Source: Salvelinus alpinus (Eukaryota > Chordata > Actinopteri > Salmoniformes > Salmonidae). Taken from it: a stretch of 64,000 nucleotides of DNA. Made by a program: the position numbers and the translations under genes. Positions 11,829-23,196 of the stretch are shown in pieces. The notes under the pieces are model-generated. The model saw only the letters and a program-made list of their open reading frames with translations. It had not been told where the DNA came from and made no database searches. The stretch spans positions 34,240,430 through 34,304,429 of the forward strand of contig NC_092094.1 in the NCBI RefSeq assembly GCF_045679555.1, written 5' to 3'. Every line of letters starts with the position of its first letter. Position 1 is the stretch's first letter.

Positions 11829-12420
11829 TGGGCAATTCCACGGTAACAGATTGACACTGAGACTCACTTTTTGATTTAAAAACCATTGCCAACCAAAAAA
11901 CAGTGATTGATAAACCATACACCTATATGCAGAAGTCTACTTTTAACAATTGCCACTGAACATTTTCCTGAAACACATCTACTTGAGGAACATTGCAGAT
12001 GCAAAGGTAACAAAATGACAGTAAAATCTTCATCAGTTTTTTATGTGACCACATTCTCCAAAAACTCTTAAATATCTACTCCGCATTCAGATTCAAAGAT
12101 GTCTGCAGAAAGATGTTTGAAAAATATATTTTGGTAAGTGAAGTGGCTCAACACCCAGTAACAGAATGATGGTAACATAATGACATCATGGGTCAATGAT
12201 CTGTACTATACAGAAATGCATGGTTATGAATGTCATTCTCTTCATGGTGATGTATCCTGAATAGGTAGACAAAAAGGTAGAAAAATGCAATATTCTCCTT
12301 TGCATGTTTGTATATTATTCCACAGACTGGCTATTTTTCTAATGAGCTCAGCCCCCAAACAAGAGCCAATTTGGTTGGTCCAGATAGGACAAAATCGGTA
12401 TCAATTATCGACATCCATTT
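11829..12420. mobile_element. unclassified DNA repeat, left part
   Basis: It begins GGGCAATTCCACGGTAACAG, the same end that begins the palindromic repeat at 55757. Related 'ggtaacagaatgac' motifs recur at 12170 and 15660-15840, so one old element may span 11829 to about 16060, interrupted by the LINE. Confidence 0.4.
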
Positions 12421-12429
12421 TTCACAAGT

Positions 12430-12530
12430 TTTAACATCACAGTACAGTACAAGTCTAGCACAGTACAGTACAGCTCAGTAAAGTGCAGTAAAAAAAGAGT
12501 AGATTATAGTTCAGTACAGTAACAGCTGGT
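12430..12530. repeat. degenerate CAGTA simple repeat
   Basis: Repeated 'cagta'/'agtacagtac' motifs. The same kind of sequence continues after the LINE at 15315-15560, so the LINE appears to have inserted into this array. Confidence 0.7.
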
Positions 12531-12613
12531 GTCTGTGCGTGCATAGCCCAACCAGAAGCCATGGATTACAGGCAACATCCGCACTGAGCTAAAGGCTAGA
12601 GCTGCCGCTTTCA

Positions 12614-13990
12614 ATGAGTGGGACACTAATCCGGACGCTTATAAGAAATCCCGCTATGCCCTCAGAAGAACCATCAAACAGGCAAAGCGTCAATACAGGA
12701 CTAAGACTGAATCCTACTACACCGGCGCTGATGCTCGTCAGATGTGGCACGGCTTGCATTACGGACTACAAAGGGAAACCCAACAGCGAGCTGCCCAGTG
12801 ACAGGAACCTACCAGATGAGCTAAATGCCTTACATGCTCGCTTCGAGGCAAGCAACACTGAAGCATGCATGAGAGCACCAGCTGTTCCGGGCGACTGTGT
12901 GATCACGCTTTCCGGAGCCGATGTGAGCGAGACCTTTAAAACAGGTCAACATTCACAAGGTCGTGGGTTTCAAGCAGCCCAAGAAAGTGAAAGTAACCTG
13001 CCTAAATGACTACCACCCCGTAGCAGGCACGTTGGTAGCCATTAAGTGCTTTGAAAGACTGGTCATGACTCACTCCAATTCACATACCGCCCCAACAGAT
13101 CCACAGATGACGCAATCTCAATCACACTCCACATTGCCCTTTCCCACCTGGACAAAAGAAACACCTGTGAGAATGGTGTTCATTGACTACAGCTCAGCGT
13201 TCAACAGCATAGTACTCACTAAGCTAAGGACCCTGGGACTAAACACCTCCCTCTGCAACTGGACTTCCTGACAGGCCGCCCCAAGGTGGTAAGGGTAGGC
13301 AACAACACATCTGCCACAATGATCCGCAACACTGGTGCCCCTCATGGGTGTGTACTTATTCCTCTCCTGTACTCCCTGTTCACCCACGACTGCGTGGCCA
13401 AGCACGACTCCAACACCATCATTAAGTTTGCCGACGACACAACAGTGGTAGGCCTGATCACCGACAATGAACAAACAGCCTATAGGGAGGTGGTCAGAAA
13501 CCTGGCAGTGTGGTGCCAGGACAACAACCTCTCCCTTAATGTTAACAAGACAAAGGAGCTGATCGTGGATTACAGGAAAAGGAGATCCGAATAGGCCCCC
13601 ATTAACATCGACGGGGCTGTAGTGGAGCAGGTCGAGAGATTCAAGTTCCTTGGTGCCCACGTCACCAATGACACTATCATGATCCAAACACACCAAGACA
13701 GTCGTGAAGAGGACACAACAACTCCTTTTCCCCTCAGGAGAATGAAAAGATTTGGCATGGATCCTCAGATCCTCAAAAGGTTCTACAGCTCCACCATCGA
13801 GAGCATCCTGACTGGTTGCATCACCGCCTGGTATGGCAACTGCTCGGCATCTGACTAAGGTGCTAGAGGGTAGTGCGTATGGCCCAGTACATCAATGGGT
13901 CCGAACTTCCTGCCATCCAGGACCTATATACTAGGCGGTGTCAGAGGAAGGCCCCAGACATTGTTAAAGGCTCCAGTCACCAAAGTATAG
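12614..13990 (+). pseudogene. LINE reverse transcriptase remnant
   Basis: Pieces in different frames include '[11 protein letters not shown]' near 13180-13212, the catalytic FADD at 13427-13438 followed by TTVVGLI, then LSLNVNKTKELIVDYRK near 13530-13578, and the late 'ILTGCITAWYGNCSASD' near 13805-13855. These are the ordered motifs of a Rex1-type non-LTR reverse transcriptase. At least four frame breaks make it non-functional. Confidence 0.85.
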
Positions 13991-14036
13991 ACTGTTCTCT
14001 CTGTTACAGAACGGCAAAAGGTACCGGAGTGTCAAG

Positions 14037-14510
14037 CCAGCAGCATAACACCCTGTATACCACTGCTGGCTTGCTTCTGAAGCTAAGCAGGGCTGGTCCT
14101 GGTCAGTCCCTGGATGGGAGACCAGACACTGCTGGAAGTGGTGTTGGAGGGCCAGTAGGAGGCACTCTTTCCTCTGGTCTAAAAAATATCCCAATGACCC
14201 AGGGCAGTGATTGGGGACACTGCCCTGTGTAGGGTGCCGTCTTTTGGATGGGACGTTAAACGGGTGTCCTGACTCTCTGAGGTCATTAAAGAACCCATGG
14301 CACTTATCGTAAGAGTAGGGGTGTTAACCCCGGTGTCCTGACTAAATTCCCAATTTGGCCCTCAAACCATCACGGTCACCTAATAATCCCCAGTTTACAA
14401 TTGGCTCTTTCATCCCCCTCCTCTCCCCTGTTACTATTCCCCAGGTCGTTGCTATAAATGAGAACGTGTTCTCAGTCAACTTACCTGGTAAAATAACGGA
14501 AAAATTTAAA
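14037..14510 (+). mobile_element. 5S rRNA-derived SINE
   Basis: The head at 14045-14145 resembles 5S rRNA: 'gaagctaagcagggctgg', 'cctggtcagtccctggatgg' and 'gagaccag' appear in the right order and spacing, including the internal promoter region. The body is about 250 bp and the tail ('aatgagaacgtgttctcagt') resembles the LINE tail at 953-1020. LINE sequence resumes on both sides ('gtgtcaag' ... 'agtctaggtcc'), so it is a nested insertion. Confidence 0.85.
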
Positions 14511-14591
14511 AGTCTAGGTCCAAAAGGCTCCTTAACAGCTTCTACCCCACAGCCACAAGACTGCCGAACAATTAACAAAATGGCCACCTGG

Positions 14592-14988
14592 TGTCACGAC
14601 TTCAGCCGAAGTTGGCTCCCCTGCCTGTTCGGGCGGTGCTCGGCGGTCGTCGTCACTGGCCTACTAGCCGCCACCGATCCCTTTTTCGTTGTCTGTTTGT
14701 TTTGTCTTATTAGTTGCACCTGTGTCTATTTGTGTGCTTGATGGGCTTCCTTATTTAAAGTACGTTTACCCGCCCTTGTTTTGTGCGGGATTATTCTTGT
14801 GTTACGTGTGTGCATTATTTAGGTGTGTTCGTGTTCTAGACCTTGTACCCTGTGTTTTGGATGGTCCATTTATTTCCGCGCCCTGTGTTGTGGACTTGCT
14901 TTTGTGCCTTATTAAAGTGCACTTTTCCCTGTGGAACTCTCTGCTCTCTGCGCCTGATTCTTCCTCACACACCTAGTCCCGCGTGACA
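14592..14988 (+). mobile_element. solo LTR, family 2
   Basis: This 397-bp segment starts TGTCACGACTTC and ends GCGTGACA. It interrupts the LINE 3' region with near-identical 5-bp flanks (cctgg / cccgg). A related copy in reverse orientation lies at 22505-22911. No internal region is present, consistent with LTR-LTR recombination. Confidence 0.8.
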
Positions 14989-15316
14989 CCCGGACTATTT
15001 ACATTTTGTTTTTACACTGCAGCTTCTCGCTGTTTATTATCTATGCATAGTCACTTTACCCCTACCTATATGTAAAAATGAACTTGACTAACCTGTACCC
15101 CTGCATATTGACTCGGTACCGGTACCCCCTGTATACAGCCTTGTTGTTATTTTATTGTGTTACTTTTTATTTTATGTTTTACTTTATTTAGTAAATATTT
15201 TCTTAACTCTATTTCTTGAACTGCATTGTTGGGTAAGGGCTTGTAAGTAAGCATTTCACACTAAGGTCTACGCCTGTTGTATTTGGCACGTGACAAATAA
15301 AATGTGATTTGATTTA

Positions 15317-15560
15317 CAGTATAGTGGAGTAGAGTATAGTTCAGTACAGCACAAAAAGTAGAGTATAGCAGAGCACATTAGAGTAAAGAAAAAAAGTAGA
15401 GTATAGCAGAGCACATTAGATTAAAGAAAACAAGTAGAGATAGTTCAGTACAGAAGAGCACAGTAGTGTCCAGTAGAGTATATTACAGTATACTGCCTAC
15501 TAATGTGTGCTCTACTGTACTTCTACTGTACTGACCTCTACTTTTGACTGTATTCTACTG
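15317..15560. repeat. degenerate CAGTA/AGTAGAGTATAG repeats
   Basis: Imperfect repeats include a 44-bp direct duplication ('agtagagtatagcagagcac' occurs twice between 15358 and 15415). The second half is roughly the inverted complement ('ctactgtactgac'). Confidence 0.75.
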
Positions 15561-17970
15561 TGCTCAACTGCAACTCTGGTTTGCGACTACTATGATTTCC
15601 CATTGTGGCCAATTCAATTGCAGTAATTCTGTTACTTATTTTTCAGTCAATCTGTTACCGATTTGGTAACAGAGTGATTATGAATTATAAAGTGATTAAT
15701 ACGCATCAAACAAAATTGTATCAGTAAAAACATGATCTAATTGATAGGTCTATGAACTTTCATAATCCTCCCTCCTCATGAGGGAGAGAAATTTGAAAAC
15801 ATTTTAAAGATATGTGGGGTTTTGGTAACAGAATGACAAGACATTAAGCAATATCTCTTAAACTTATAGAAAGTAGAATAATTTCTGCAAAACTAAATAT
15901 AAATGATAAATATATATTTTTTAAGAACCCTTTTCTATCTGTGTGACCAGCAATCAAAGCATTTGCTTATTCCTAATCTTTAGGGTGGAAAATGGATGAA
16001 AAACATATCTATGCCTTTATTTCCCAAAAATATAGATTAGCTTTCATTTCACACAAAATTTGATATGCTCATATAAACTTTATTCAACTTGCCATCTGAT
16101 TGGCTGAGTCGAAATCTTGCCATTACACATAAGCAATCCTTCCAGATCTACAGGAGTGCCTCGGGGGTAAGGGGTCAATTTGGAGCTCAGCATGTCAGAT
16201 GGGGTCCATGCTGTTCAGGTCCTTGGGACGTCCCTACCGCCATTAAAGTTGAACTTTCAAATGGTTAAGGTAAGGGTTAAGGTTAGGGGAGGGTTAAGGA
16301 TGTCCCAAGGATACCATTTAGCACAAAACTTGTCACATGACTCAAATGAATGGTCCACATATAGGCTACCTAACAAGTAAGCTTGCTGTGGAGCAGAATG
16401 CCTTAGGCATATCGACTATTAAGCAGTGTGTCTATTGACAAAAGCTGACCACAAGATCACACTTTAAATTTAAATGTATTTGATGTCTGACCAAGTTATG
16501 CATATACATGACCAAGTTGTCTCGAATACCATGTCATGATATTTGGCGCATGCTATTGTGTGTCCTCTTACCACTCCAAATGGTTTGGTCTAGAAAAATA
16601 TAAATACGACCTTAAGACTGGTAAATTTGGACCGCTATTATGACCATATCTTGGGATGCGCCTTTGGACACCTGCTACTACGATGTCTTTAAAATACAGT
16701 GCAGCTGTATTACCATGCAGTGCCACTGGCGATGGTTGAAGGACTCTAACTCGTAGCCTTCTGTGACCAAATCTGGACCCAACTCGGGTCTGTAACTACA
16801 TGAACAAGGCAGGAGTAGCAGGAATCGCAAACGGTTTGCTGCTTCCAACATGCACTCAGCATCATAGGCTTATAATGTAAGCTATTGGCTTATGTAGGGC
16901 AATGAGGGGGAGGGAGGCTCGGCGTTTATAGTTATCATGCAATGTAACTACATGTAGGCTAAAGTAAAACACCCAACATTTACATTTTTTTCCGGTTCTC
17001 ATATTAATCAACGATGCTCTAAATAGCCCATGGACAGCATATATTAGGTTACAGCTCAATCTCATCATCTGGGAAATGGTTGTCTTGATGTACTGTAGGC
17101 TAGTAGTAGAGTACTGGTGGGGTAACGTCAGTGGCTTGACATTTTCGGTTAGGCTACAGTAGCCTAATTCTATTAGTTTTGGGAACATGACCGTGGCATT
17201 GATAGGTTTAGGACATACCATTAAAATATGACTGCAAATTCACCATTTAGTGATGACAGCAGTGACTGTGGAATCTACAATGTAGCCTACATAATATCAA
17301 ACGGTCAATTGCCTCACAAGTTCGCACATCCTTCGGATAACGGACTGAATATTTCTCATTAGCAAGATGAGGTTCTGGAAACTATAGTCCAAATATTTAC
17401 TCAAGATAGGCAGTTATGTTTAATTAAGTAATACGATTGTCCCATATTAAATAGCCTACGTGTTTGCAGGTGCAATGAAATCAACCATCATTCAATTATG
17501 GGCAAACGACATATGAAATTAACACACTAGCCTAAGTGAAAACAAGTGAATACATACTAGCCCAATAAAAGATACAAGATACAAAGATACATACTAACCT
17601 AAAACATCAGTGTTAAAAACACATTGGAACGATAAAAAAGCTTAAATCCTACCTGAAATCTGTCAATCGTTAGTGCATGCGGGCTGAAGTGGATGTACAC
17701 ACAGTCCCAGTGTAAGCAGCAGCAGTCCTGCCTCCACCGTATCAAGCCCCTCCTAGTTTGTAGAATCGTAAACGACCGAAGAGAAAAATTGACCGATTTC
17801 TGTGCGCAGAAAAGAGGAAGCGCGTCACACACTCGCACGCAACACATTTCCAGCCTGTCTTTTCAATACAGTAGGCTGACATTAATGCAGTATATGTAGA
17901 CCTATAGCCCTATATACCAAAGAACTTGGCGCATATTCAGTAGCACTAACTTCGTGACTACAGCAATAAC
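15561..17970. other. old repeat remnant then apparently unique sequence
   Basis: 15600-16060 has 'ggtaacaga' motifs shared with the repeat at 11829. A short GGTTAAGG-rich patch lies at 16262-16305. 16400-17950 seems unique and, near 17640-17900, richer in CpG. No coding exon was recognised. Confidence 0.35.
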
Positions 17971-18023
17971 TTCGTGTGTGTGTGTGTGTGTGTGTGTGAG
18001 GGAGGGAGGGAGACAGACAGAGA
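17971..18023 (+). repeat. TG dinucleotide microsatellite with GGGA/GACA tail
   Basis: About 13 TG units, then 'gagggagggagggagacagac'-type repeats. A simple sequence repeat. Confidence 0.9.
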
Positions 18024-18309
18024 ATCACCAACCTTTGAGTAAAAACAAAATGTAAGCATACATTTTGAATGTATGATTAATAATAAATAAGAGATCATAA
18101 GGGCAATTATCCCTTCCCTGGGCAATACCATCTGTTTAAACAACGGGTACATTTCATAAAACCTCATAACAGGTAAGTAGCCTATATCAATGATAAATAC
18201 TTCATAATATACAGCAATCATCTCAAAATATCTCCCGTAAATATTTAGGCCTTCAGTATTCATATTTACCAATACACAACCAATAATCAACATAAATTAA
18301 TATTAGACA

Positions 18310-19490
18310 AAGTGCCACACAAATCAAATAACATTTTATTGGTCAAATACACATGGTTAGCAGATGTTAATACGAGTGTAGCGAAATGCTTGTGCTTCTA
18401 GTTCCGACCATGCAGTAATATCTAACAAGTAATCTAACAATTTCACAACAACTACCTTATACACACAAGTGTAAAGGAATGAATAGAATATGTACATATA
18501 AATATATGGATGAGCCATGGCCGAACGGCATAGGTAAGATGCAGTAGATGGTATAGAGCACAGTATATACATATGAGATGAGTAATGTAGGGTATGTAAA
18601 CATTATATAAAGTGGCATTGTTTAAAGTGACTAGTGATACATTTATTACATCCCATTTTTAATTATTAAGTGGCTAGAGATTTGAGTCAGTATGTTGGCA
18701 GCAGCCACTCAATGTTAGTGATGGCTGTAACAGTCTGATAGCCTTGAGATAGAAGCTGTTTTTCATTCTCTTGGTCCCAGCTTTGATGCACCTGTACTGA
18801 CCTCGCCTTCTGGATGATAGCGGGGTGAACAGGCAGTGGCTCTGGTGGTTGTTGTCCTTGATGATTATTTTGGCCTTCCTGTGACATCGGGTGGTGTAGG
18901 TGTCCTGGAGGGCAGGTAGTTTGCCCCCAGTGATGCGTTGTGCAGACCTCACTACCCTCTGGAGAGCCTTACGGTTGTGGGCGGAGCAGTTGCCGTACCA
19001 GGCGGTGATACAGCCCGAAAGGATGCTCTCGATTATGCATCTGTAAAAGTTTCTGAGTGTTTTTGGTGACAAGCCTAATTTCTTCAGCCTCCTGAGGTTG
19101 AAGAGGCGCTGTTGCGCCTTCTTCACCACGCAGTCTGTGTGGGTGGACCATTTCCGTTTGTCCGTGATGTGTACGCCAAAGAACTTAAAACTTTCCACCT
19201 TCTCCACTACTGTCCCGTCGATGTGGATAGGGGGGTGCTCCCTCTGCTGTTTCTTGCGTGTGATTGCGATTGTGTGATTGCGATTGCGTCGTCTGTGGAC
19301 CTATTGGGGCGGTAAGCAAATTGGAGTGGGTCTAGGGTGTCAGGTAGGGTGGAGGTGATATGATCCTCGACTAGTCTCTCAAAGCACTTCACGATGACGG
19401 AAGTGAGTGCTACGGGGCGATAGTCATTTAGCCCAGTTGCCCCCAGTTGCCTTAGCTTTCTTGAGGCACACCAATCAATAACAGTGTGCA
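18310..19490 (-). mobile_element. Rex1-like LINE, antisense, internally deleted
   Basis: The 3' UTR end lies at 18310-18670. Coding sequence is read on the minus strand: 19207-18674 gives VESFKFFGVHIT, then FYRCIIESILSGCITAWYG and a C-terminal HRKAKIIIKDNN-type region. An upstream piece, 19491-19262, gives [20 protein letters not shown] then [14 protein letters not shown]. Between them the reverse transcriptase palm with FADD is missing, so an internal deletion removed the catalytic core. 5'-truncated. Confidence 0.85.
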
Positions 19491-19554
19491 CGTGTTAGAA
19501 GAAGCTTTGAAGGATTCGTTGAGAGTGTGCCTCAGTCCCCTTATCCTGAACATA

Positions 19555-20600
19555 CACTACATGACCAAAAGCATGTGGACACCTGCTCATCGAGCATCTC
19601 ATTCCAAAATCATGGGCATTAATATGGAGTTGGTCCCTCCTTTGCTGCTATTACAGCCTCCACTCGTCTGGGAAGTCTTTCCCCTAGATGTTGGAACATT
19701 GCTGTAGGGACTTGCTTACATTCAGCCACAAGAGCATTGGTGAGGTCGGGCACTGATGTTGGGAGATTAGGTCTGGCTCGCAGTCGGCGTTCCAATTTAT
19801 CCCAAAGGAATTCAATGGGGTTGAGGTCAGAGCTCTGTGCATGCCAGTCAAGTTCTTCCACACCGATCTCAACAAACTTTTTTTTGTTGGGACCTCGCTT
19901 TTTGCACGGAGGCATTGTCATGCTGAAACAGGAAAGGGCCTTCCCCAAACTGCTGCCACAAAGTTGGAAGCACAGAATCGTCTAGAATGTCATTTTATGC
20001 TGTAGCGTTAAGATTTCCTTTCACTGGAACTAAGGGGCCTAATCTGAACCATGAAAAACAGCCCCAGATTATTATTTATCCTCCACCAAATGTTATAGTT
20101 GGCCTTATGCGTTCGGGCAGGTAGGGGCCGACGCTTAGCATTGCGTATGGTGATCTTATGCTTGTGTACGGCCGCTCGGCCATGGAAACCAATTTCATGA
20201 AGCTCCAACAAACGATTATTGTGCTGACGTGAGTGTTGCAACTGAGGACAGACGATTTTTACGCGCTACATGCTTCAACACTCGGCAGTCCGGTTCTGTG
20301 AGCTTGTGAGGCCTACCACTTCGTGGCTGAGCCGTTGTTGCTCCTAGCTCTTTCCACATCACAAAAACAGCACTTACTGTTGGGGCAGCTCTAGCAGGGC
20401 AAACATTTGACGAACTGACTTGTTGGAAAGGTGGCATCCTATGACGTTGAAAGTCACTGAGCTCTTCAGTAAGGCCATTCTACTGTCAATGTTTGTCTAT
20501 GGAGATTGCATGGCTTATACACCTGTCAGGAACAGGTGTGGCTGAAATAGCTGAATCCACTAATTTTAAGGGGTGTCCACATACTTTTGTATATATAGTG
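19555..20600 (-). mobile_element. Tc1-like family C element, 1,046 bp
   Basis: It is flanked by TA (19553-19554 and 20601-20602) and has inverted ends CACTACATGACCAAAAGCAT and its diverged reverse complement. The transposase lies on the minus strand and is broken. Confidence 0.85.
19619..20437 (-). pseudogene. Tc1 family C transposase, frameshifted
   Basis: The N-terminal helix-turn-helix region (20437-20216) contains SGRPHKLTEPD. A middle piece follows at 20241-20008. The C-terminal piece (19948-19619) contains SSDLNPIEFLWDKL, which carries the third catalytic residue (E of NPIE). The pieces lie in different frames and the region of the second catalytic Asp is damaged, so no full protein can be made. 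Confidence 0.85.
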
Positions 20601-20812
20601 TACCTCAGTGGGAGGTACTGAGGATTCACAGGGAGAGAATGGCGGAAGCGGATGCCGGGTTTGAATCTGATGGCCAGGCGCTAGAAAAGATCAGAGTGTG
20701 AATGAAGGTGATGAGAATACTGGATGGACTACAGTGGCTTAAAGACGGATAAAGAGAGCTAAAATCACAGTTAAAGCAGTAGGCGTCTAGTAGGCGTAAG
20801 AGTAGGTTACTG

Positions 20813-20977
20813 CAGTGTTCCAACTGCAAAGCATTTGGTTATGTGTCAATTGTTTACAAAGAGCATGACTTGAGCGATTATTTTGTTGCAGAAGATGATG
20901 ACGTGGAATATCCCAATTGTGGTGGGAAGCATGCACATGAGTTCCCAGAATGTCCTGTAAGGGTAAAGGAGGCTTAG
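20813..20977 (+). pseudogene. zinc-knuckle remnant, probably LINE ORF1 or gag
   Basis: The plus-strand frame reads CSNCKAFGYV then, about 30 residues on, YPNCGGKHAHEFPECPVRV, ending at a stop (20975). These resemble CCHC zinc knuckles with some Cys or His lost (for example Tyr where Cys is expected). The surroundings have many stops. It is likely a decayed nucleic-acid-binding ORF of a retroelement. Confidence 0.4.
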
Positions 20978-20979
20978 AT

Positions 20980-22355
20980 TGCTAGGAAAAGTGAAAAGTG
21001 TCTCCTGTGCAGAGGTAGCAAAAAAAGTGAAAAATGTTTTAGATGTTCTGTTGCTTAGGAGACACCGCAGTCCAGTGCTGTGGGTGCTGTCCGCAAGGTG
21101 CAGGATCCAGATACCCTTGTCGTAAAGAATGTACATTTTTAGGTATTTATTGCTATGGTGATAAACTGCACTGCAGGAGTGGAGAATAACGTAAGAAAGA
21201 TTGGTATCTGCAGATGAACCCTTCTTGGGAATGAAGGATGTAACGGGTGAGGGACTGCATGTTGTCGGCCTACTGACTGGAGCAACAGTTCAGTCCTCTC
21301 ATGTCACCGCATCTGAGTAGAGCTCTGAGTGCATTTTGAAGGACTGAGGGTTTTTGTTTTGTATTTTATTTTCGGATGTTTGAATGGATTAAACGTTTTA
21401 GTTTATTTCCCTTTCCGTTTGGACTTCCCCCCCTTTTTTATTTCCAACATTCCGGAGGCGGTCGGCAAAACACCGTTTCCAGTGTAGTCCGCCCTAAAAC
21501 ACCACAGAAGAAGAAGAAAATGAAGACACCCTTTGACAGTGTGCGTGAAAATAGCTGTTCAGATCCAGGAAGTAACTAGGCGGTGGGCCGTAGCAAGCTA
21601 GTTTCTTTATTTTTGATCTCTGCCGAGGGAGGAGCTAGTTTTTACATATTGTGTTTATTCATTTCTTCTGAACACATCTCCGTTTGTTGGCAATGTCAAT
21701 TCTTGCACATAAACCCCCCCACCAATTTTTTTTTACGTTCTCTAGCTGGACAGGCAAACGCTGCTGAGTACTGAACTGTAAAGCAATCAAAACGTGTGTA
21801 CTATCCATGGTACTATCTCTGCTGATCACTTCTGCCAATCACATTATCCATACCTAAGGTAGTAGACAGCTGATGACAGCTCCGAGAGAGAGAGATCTGC
21901 ATTCATAATGAACCAGAAAACGTATGGTTATTTCTGATGGTTTATCAAAGTTCACTGGCTAACTATTTGAACCTGCTTTGTAGTATACCCCTCTGGTAAA
22001 GTATTTTTTATTTATTTGTAAACAAGCTAGCTATTTAGTTATAGAACCGCGATACCATCAATGCAAGCTGTAAATCAATGCAAGCTATGACTCCCAACGT
22101 AGAACGCAGCTTTAGTAATGTAGCTAGCTTGCTAGTTAGCTAGCTAGTTACAACAAGTAGGTATGTTGTTAGCTAGCAGGAGCAGATATCACTAGCTAGC
22201 ATGCCATTCTGGGACAAGAAGTGGTTTAGCTATCAGTTTATTCCAAGTAATATTTTAAGACTACAAAAATCTGTAAGATTTGAATGAATGAAGGACCCAC
22301 TCATTTCATTCATACTGACAAAATAAGAAATGCCACATTATCCCTGTCAATAGTT
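20980..22355. other. retroelement-like remnant and A/T-rich sequence
   Basis: A GCTAGCTA-type short repeat occupies about 22118-22200. No host exon was recognised. Sequence around 21230-21500 may be part of the same decayed retroelement as the zinc-knuckle remnant. Confidence 0.3.
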
Positions 22356-22363
22356 GGAGTAGG

Positions 22364-22960
22364 ATGATCGTCGTTGTGGCAGTAGCATCGTTGTCTTGGC
22401 AGAGGACATGTACAGTATATGTAGTCCATCTATCTGATGCTGACTGGCCAAAAATAGTATGGCATGTCATACTCTTTTTGTCTAGACAGCATCAGATACA
22501 TAGGTGTAAGGACTGGGTGTCGGAGTGCGAAGTCAGGCGCAGGAAGACAGAGGATACAATGATCACGTTCATTTAATGAACCACTGACAAACAACGGCCA
22601 CCCCACTTGACACTGGGTGCTCCCAATAAACTGCCCCAGACACGGGGAACGAAAACAGTTCAGAAAATGTACACTAACACAAACACGTAACGTCAGACTA
22701 ACAAACACCAAGCTTACAATAAAACAATCCCGCACAAAGAAACGAGCGGGCCGGCTGACAGATAAAGCCCAACTAATTACGAACAAACACAAAACAGGTG
22801 TAACCAATGAACACATAAGGAGGGGGAGGAAAAAGATCAGTGGCAGCTAATAGGCCGGTGACGACGACCGCCGAACGGGAAGGAGAGCCTGCCTCGGTCG
22901 GAGTCGTGACAATAGGCTACATATAGTAAGACAGAGAGGCTTTGTTTGAGAGCCCATGCG
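22364..22960 (+). mobile_element. palindromic DNA repeat, split by solo LTR
   Basis: 22364-22504 and about 22912-22960 match, in reverse orientation, the repeat at 39400-39592. The hairpin 'atctgatgctg' ... 'cagcatcagat' lies at 22433-22499. The LTR inserted directly next to this hairpin. Confidence 0.7.
22505..22911 (-). mobile_element. solo LTR, family 2, minus orientation
   Basis: 407 bp; on the plus strand it begins TGTAAGGACT and ends GTCGTGACA. It is flanked by a perfect 5-bp duplication, ATAGG (22500-22504 and 22912-22916). Its reverse complement starts TGTCACGACTCC, like the solo LTR at 14592. Confidence 0.9.
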
Positions 22961-23196
22961 CTTCTAATGGAACGTATATGGAAAAATGTAATTTAGCTCC
23001 CAGTATGCAATTCCTATGGCTTCCACTGGGTGTCAGTAGTCTTTGTTCAAGGTTTCAGGCTTGTTTCTTCCAAAATGAGTAAGACATATGAGTTTTACTA
23101 CAGGGACACAGACTTGGAAATTCGTGTATCCGCGCGCGACAAAGAGTACACACACCTGCTAATATCATTTTCCTATTGAACATAGTTCTTTCCGTA
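22961..23196 (+). mobile_element. older dispersed repeat, left part (insertion site of LTR element 1)
   Basis: The sequence to 23196 continues at 26211-26470 across LTR element 1. I recognise the rejoined flanks as a dispersed salmonid repeat. No coding capacity was seen. Confidence 0.5.

Larger units (their letters stand above)
12545..15316 (+). mobile_element. Rex1/RSg-1-like LINE, 5'-truncated, with two nested insertions
   Basis: The reverse transcriptase remnant is followed by a 3' UTR ending 'aaataaaatgtgatttgatt' at about 15316. Two insertions interrupt it: a 5S-derived SINE (14037-14510) and a solo LTR (14592-14988). The reading frame is broken several times (stops or shifts near 12780, 13008, 13271 and 13594), and the endonuclease is missing. 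It is a dead copy. Confidence 0.85.

Noticed and set aside
14045..14145. 5S rRNA gene
   Set aside because: Only the middle resembles 5S rRNA. It is fused to a SINE body and tail and nested in a LINE, with no 5S terminator.
16262..16305. interstitial telomere repeat
   Set aside because: GGTTAAGG/GGTTAGGG motifs are few and irregular and do not form a TTAGGG array.
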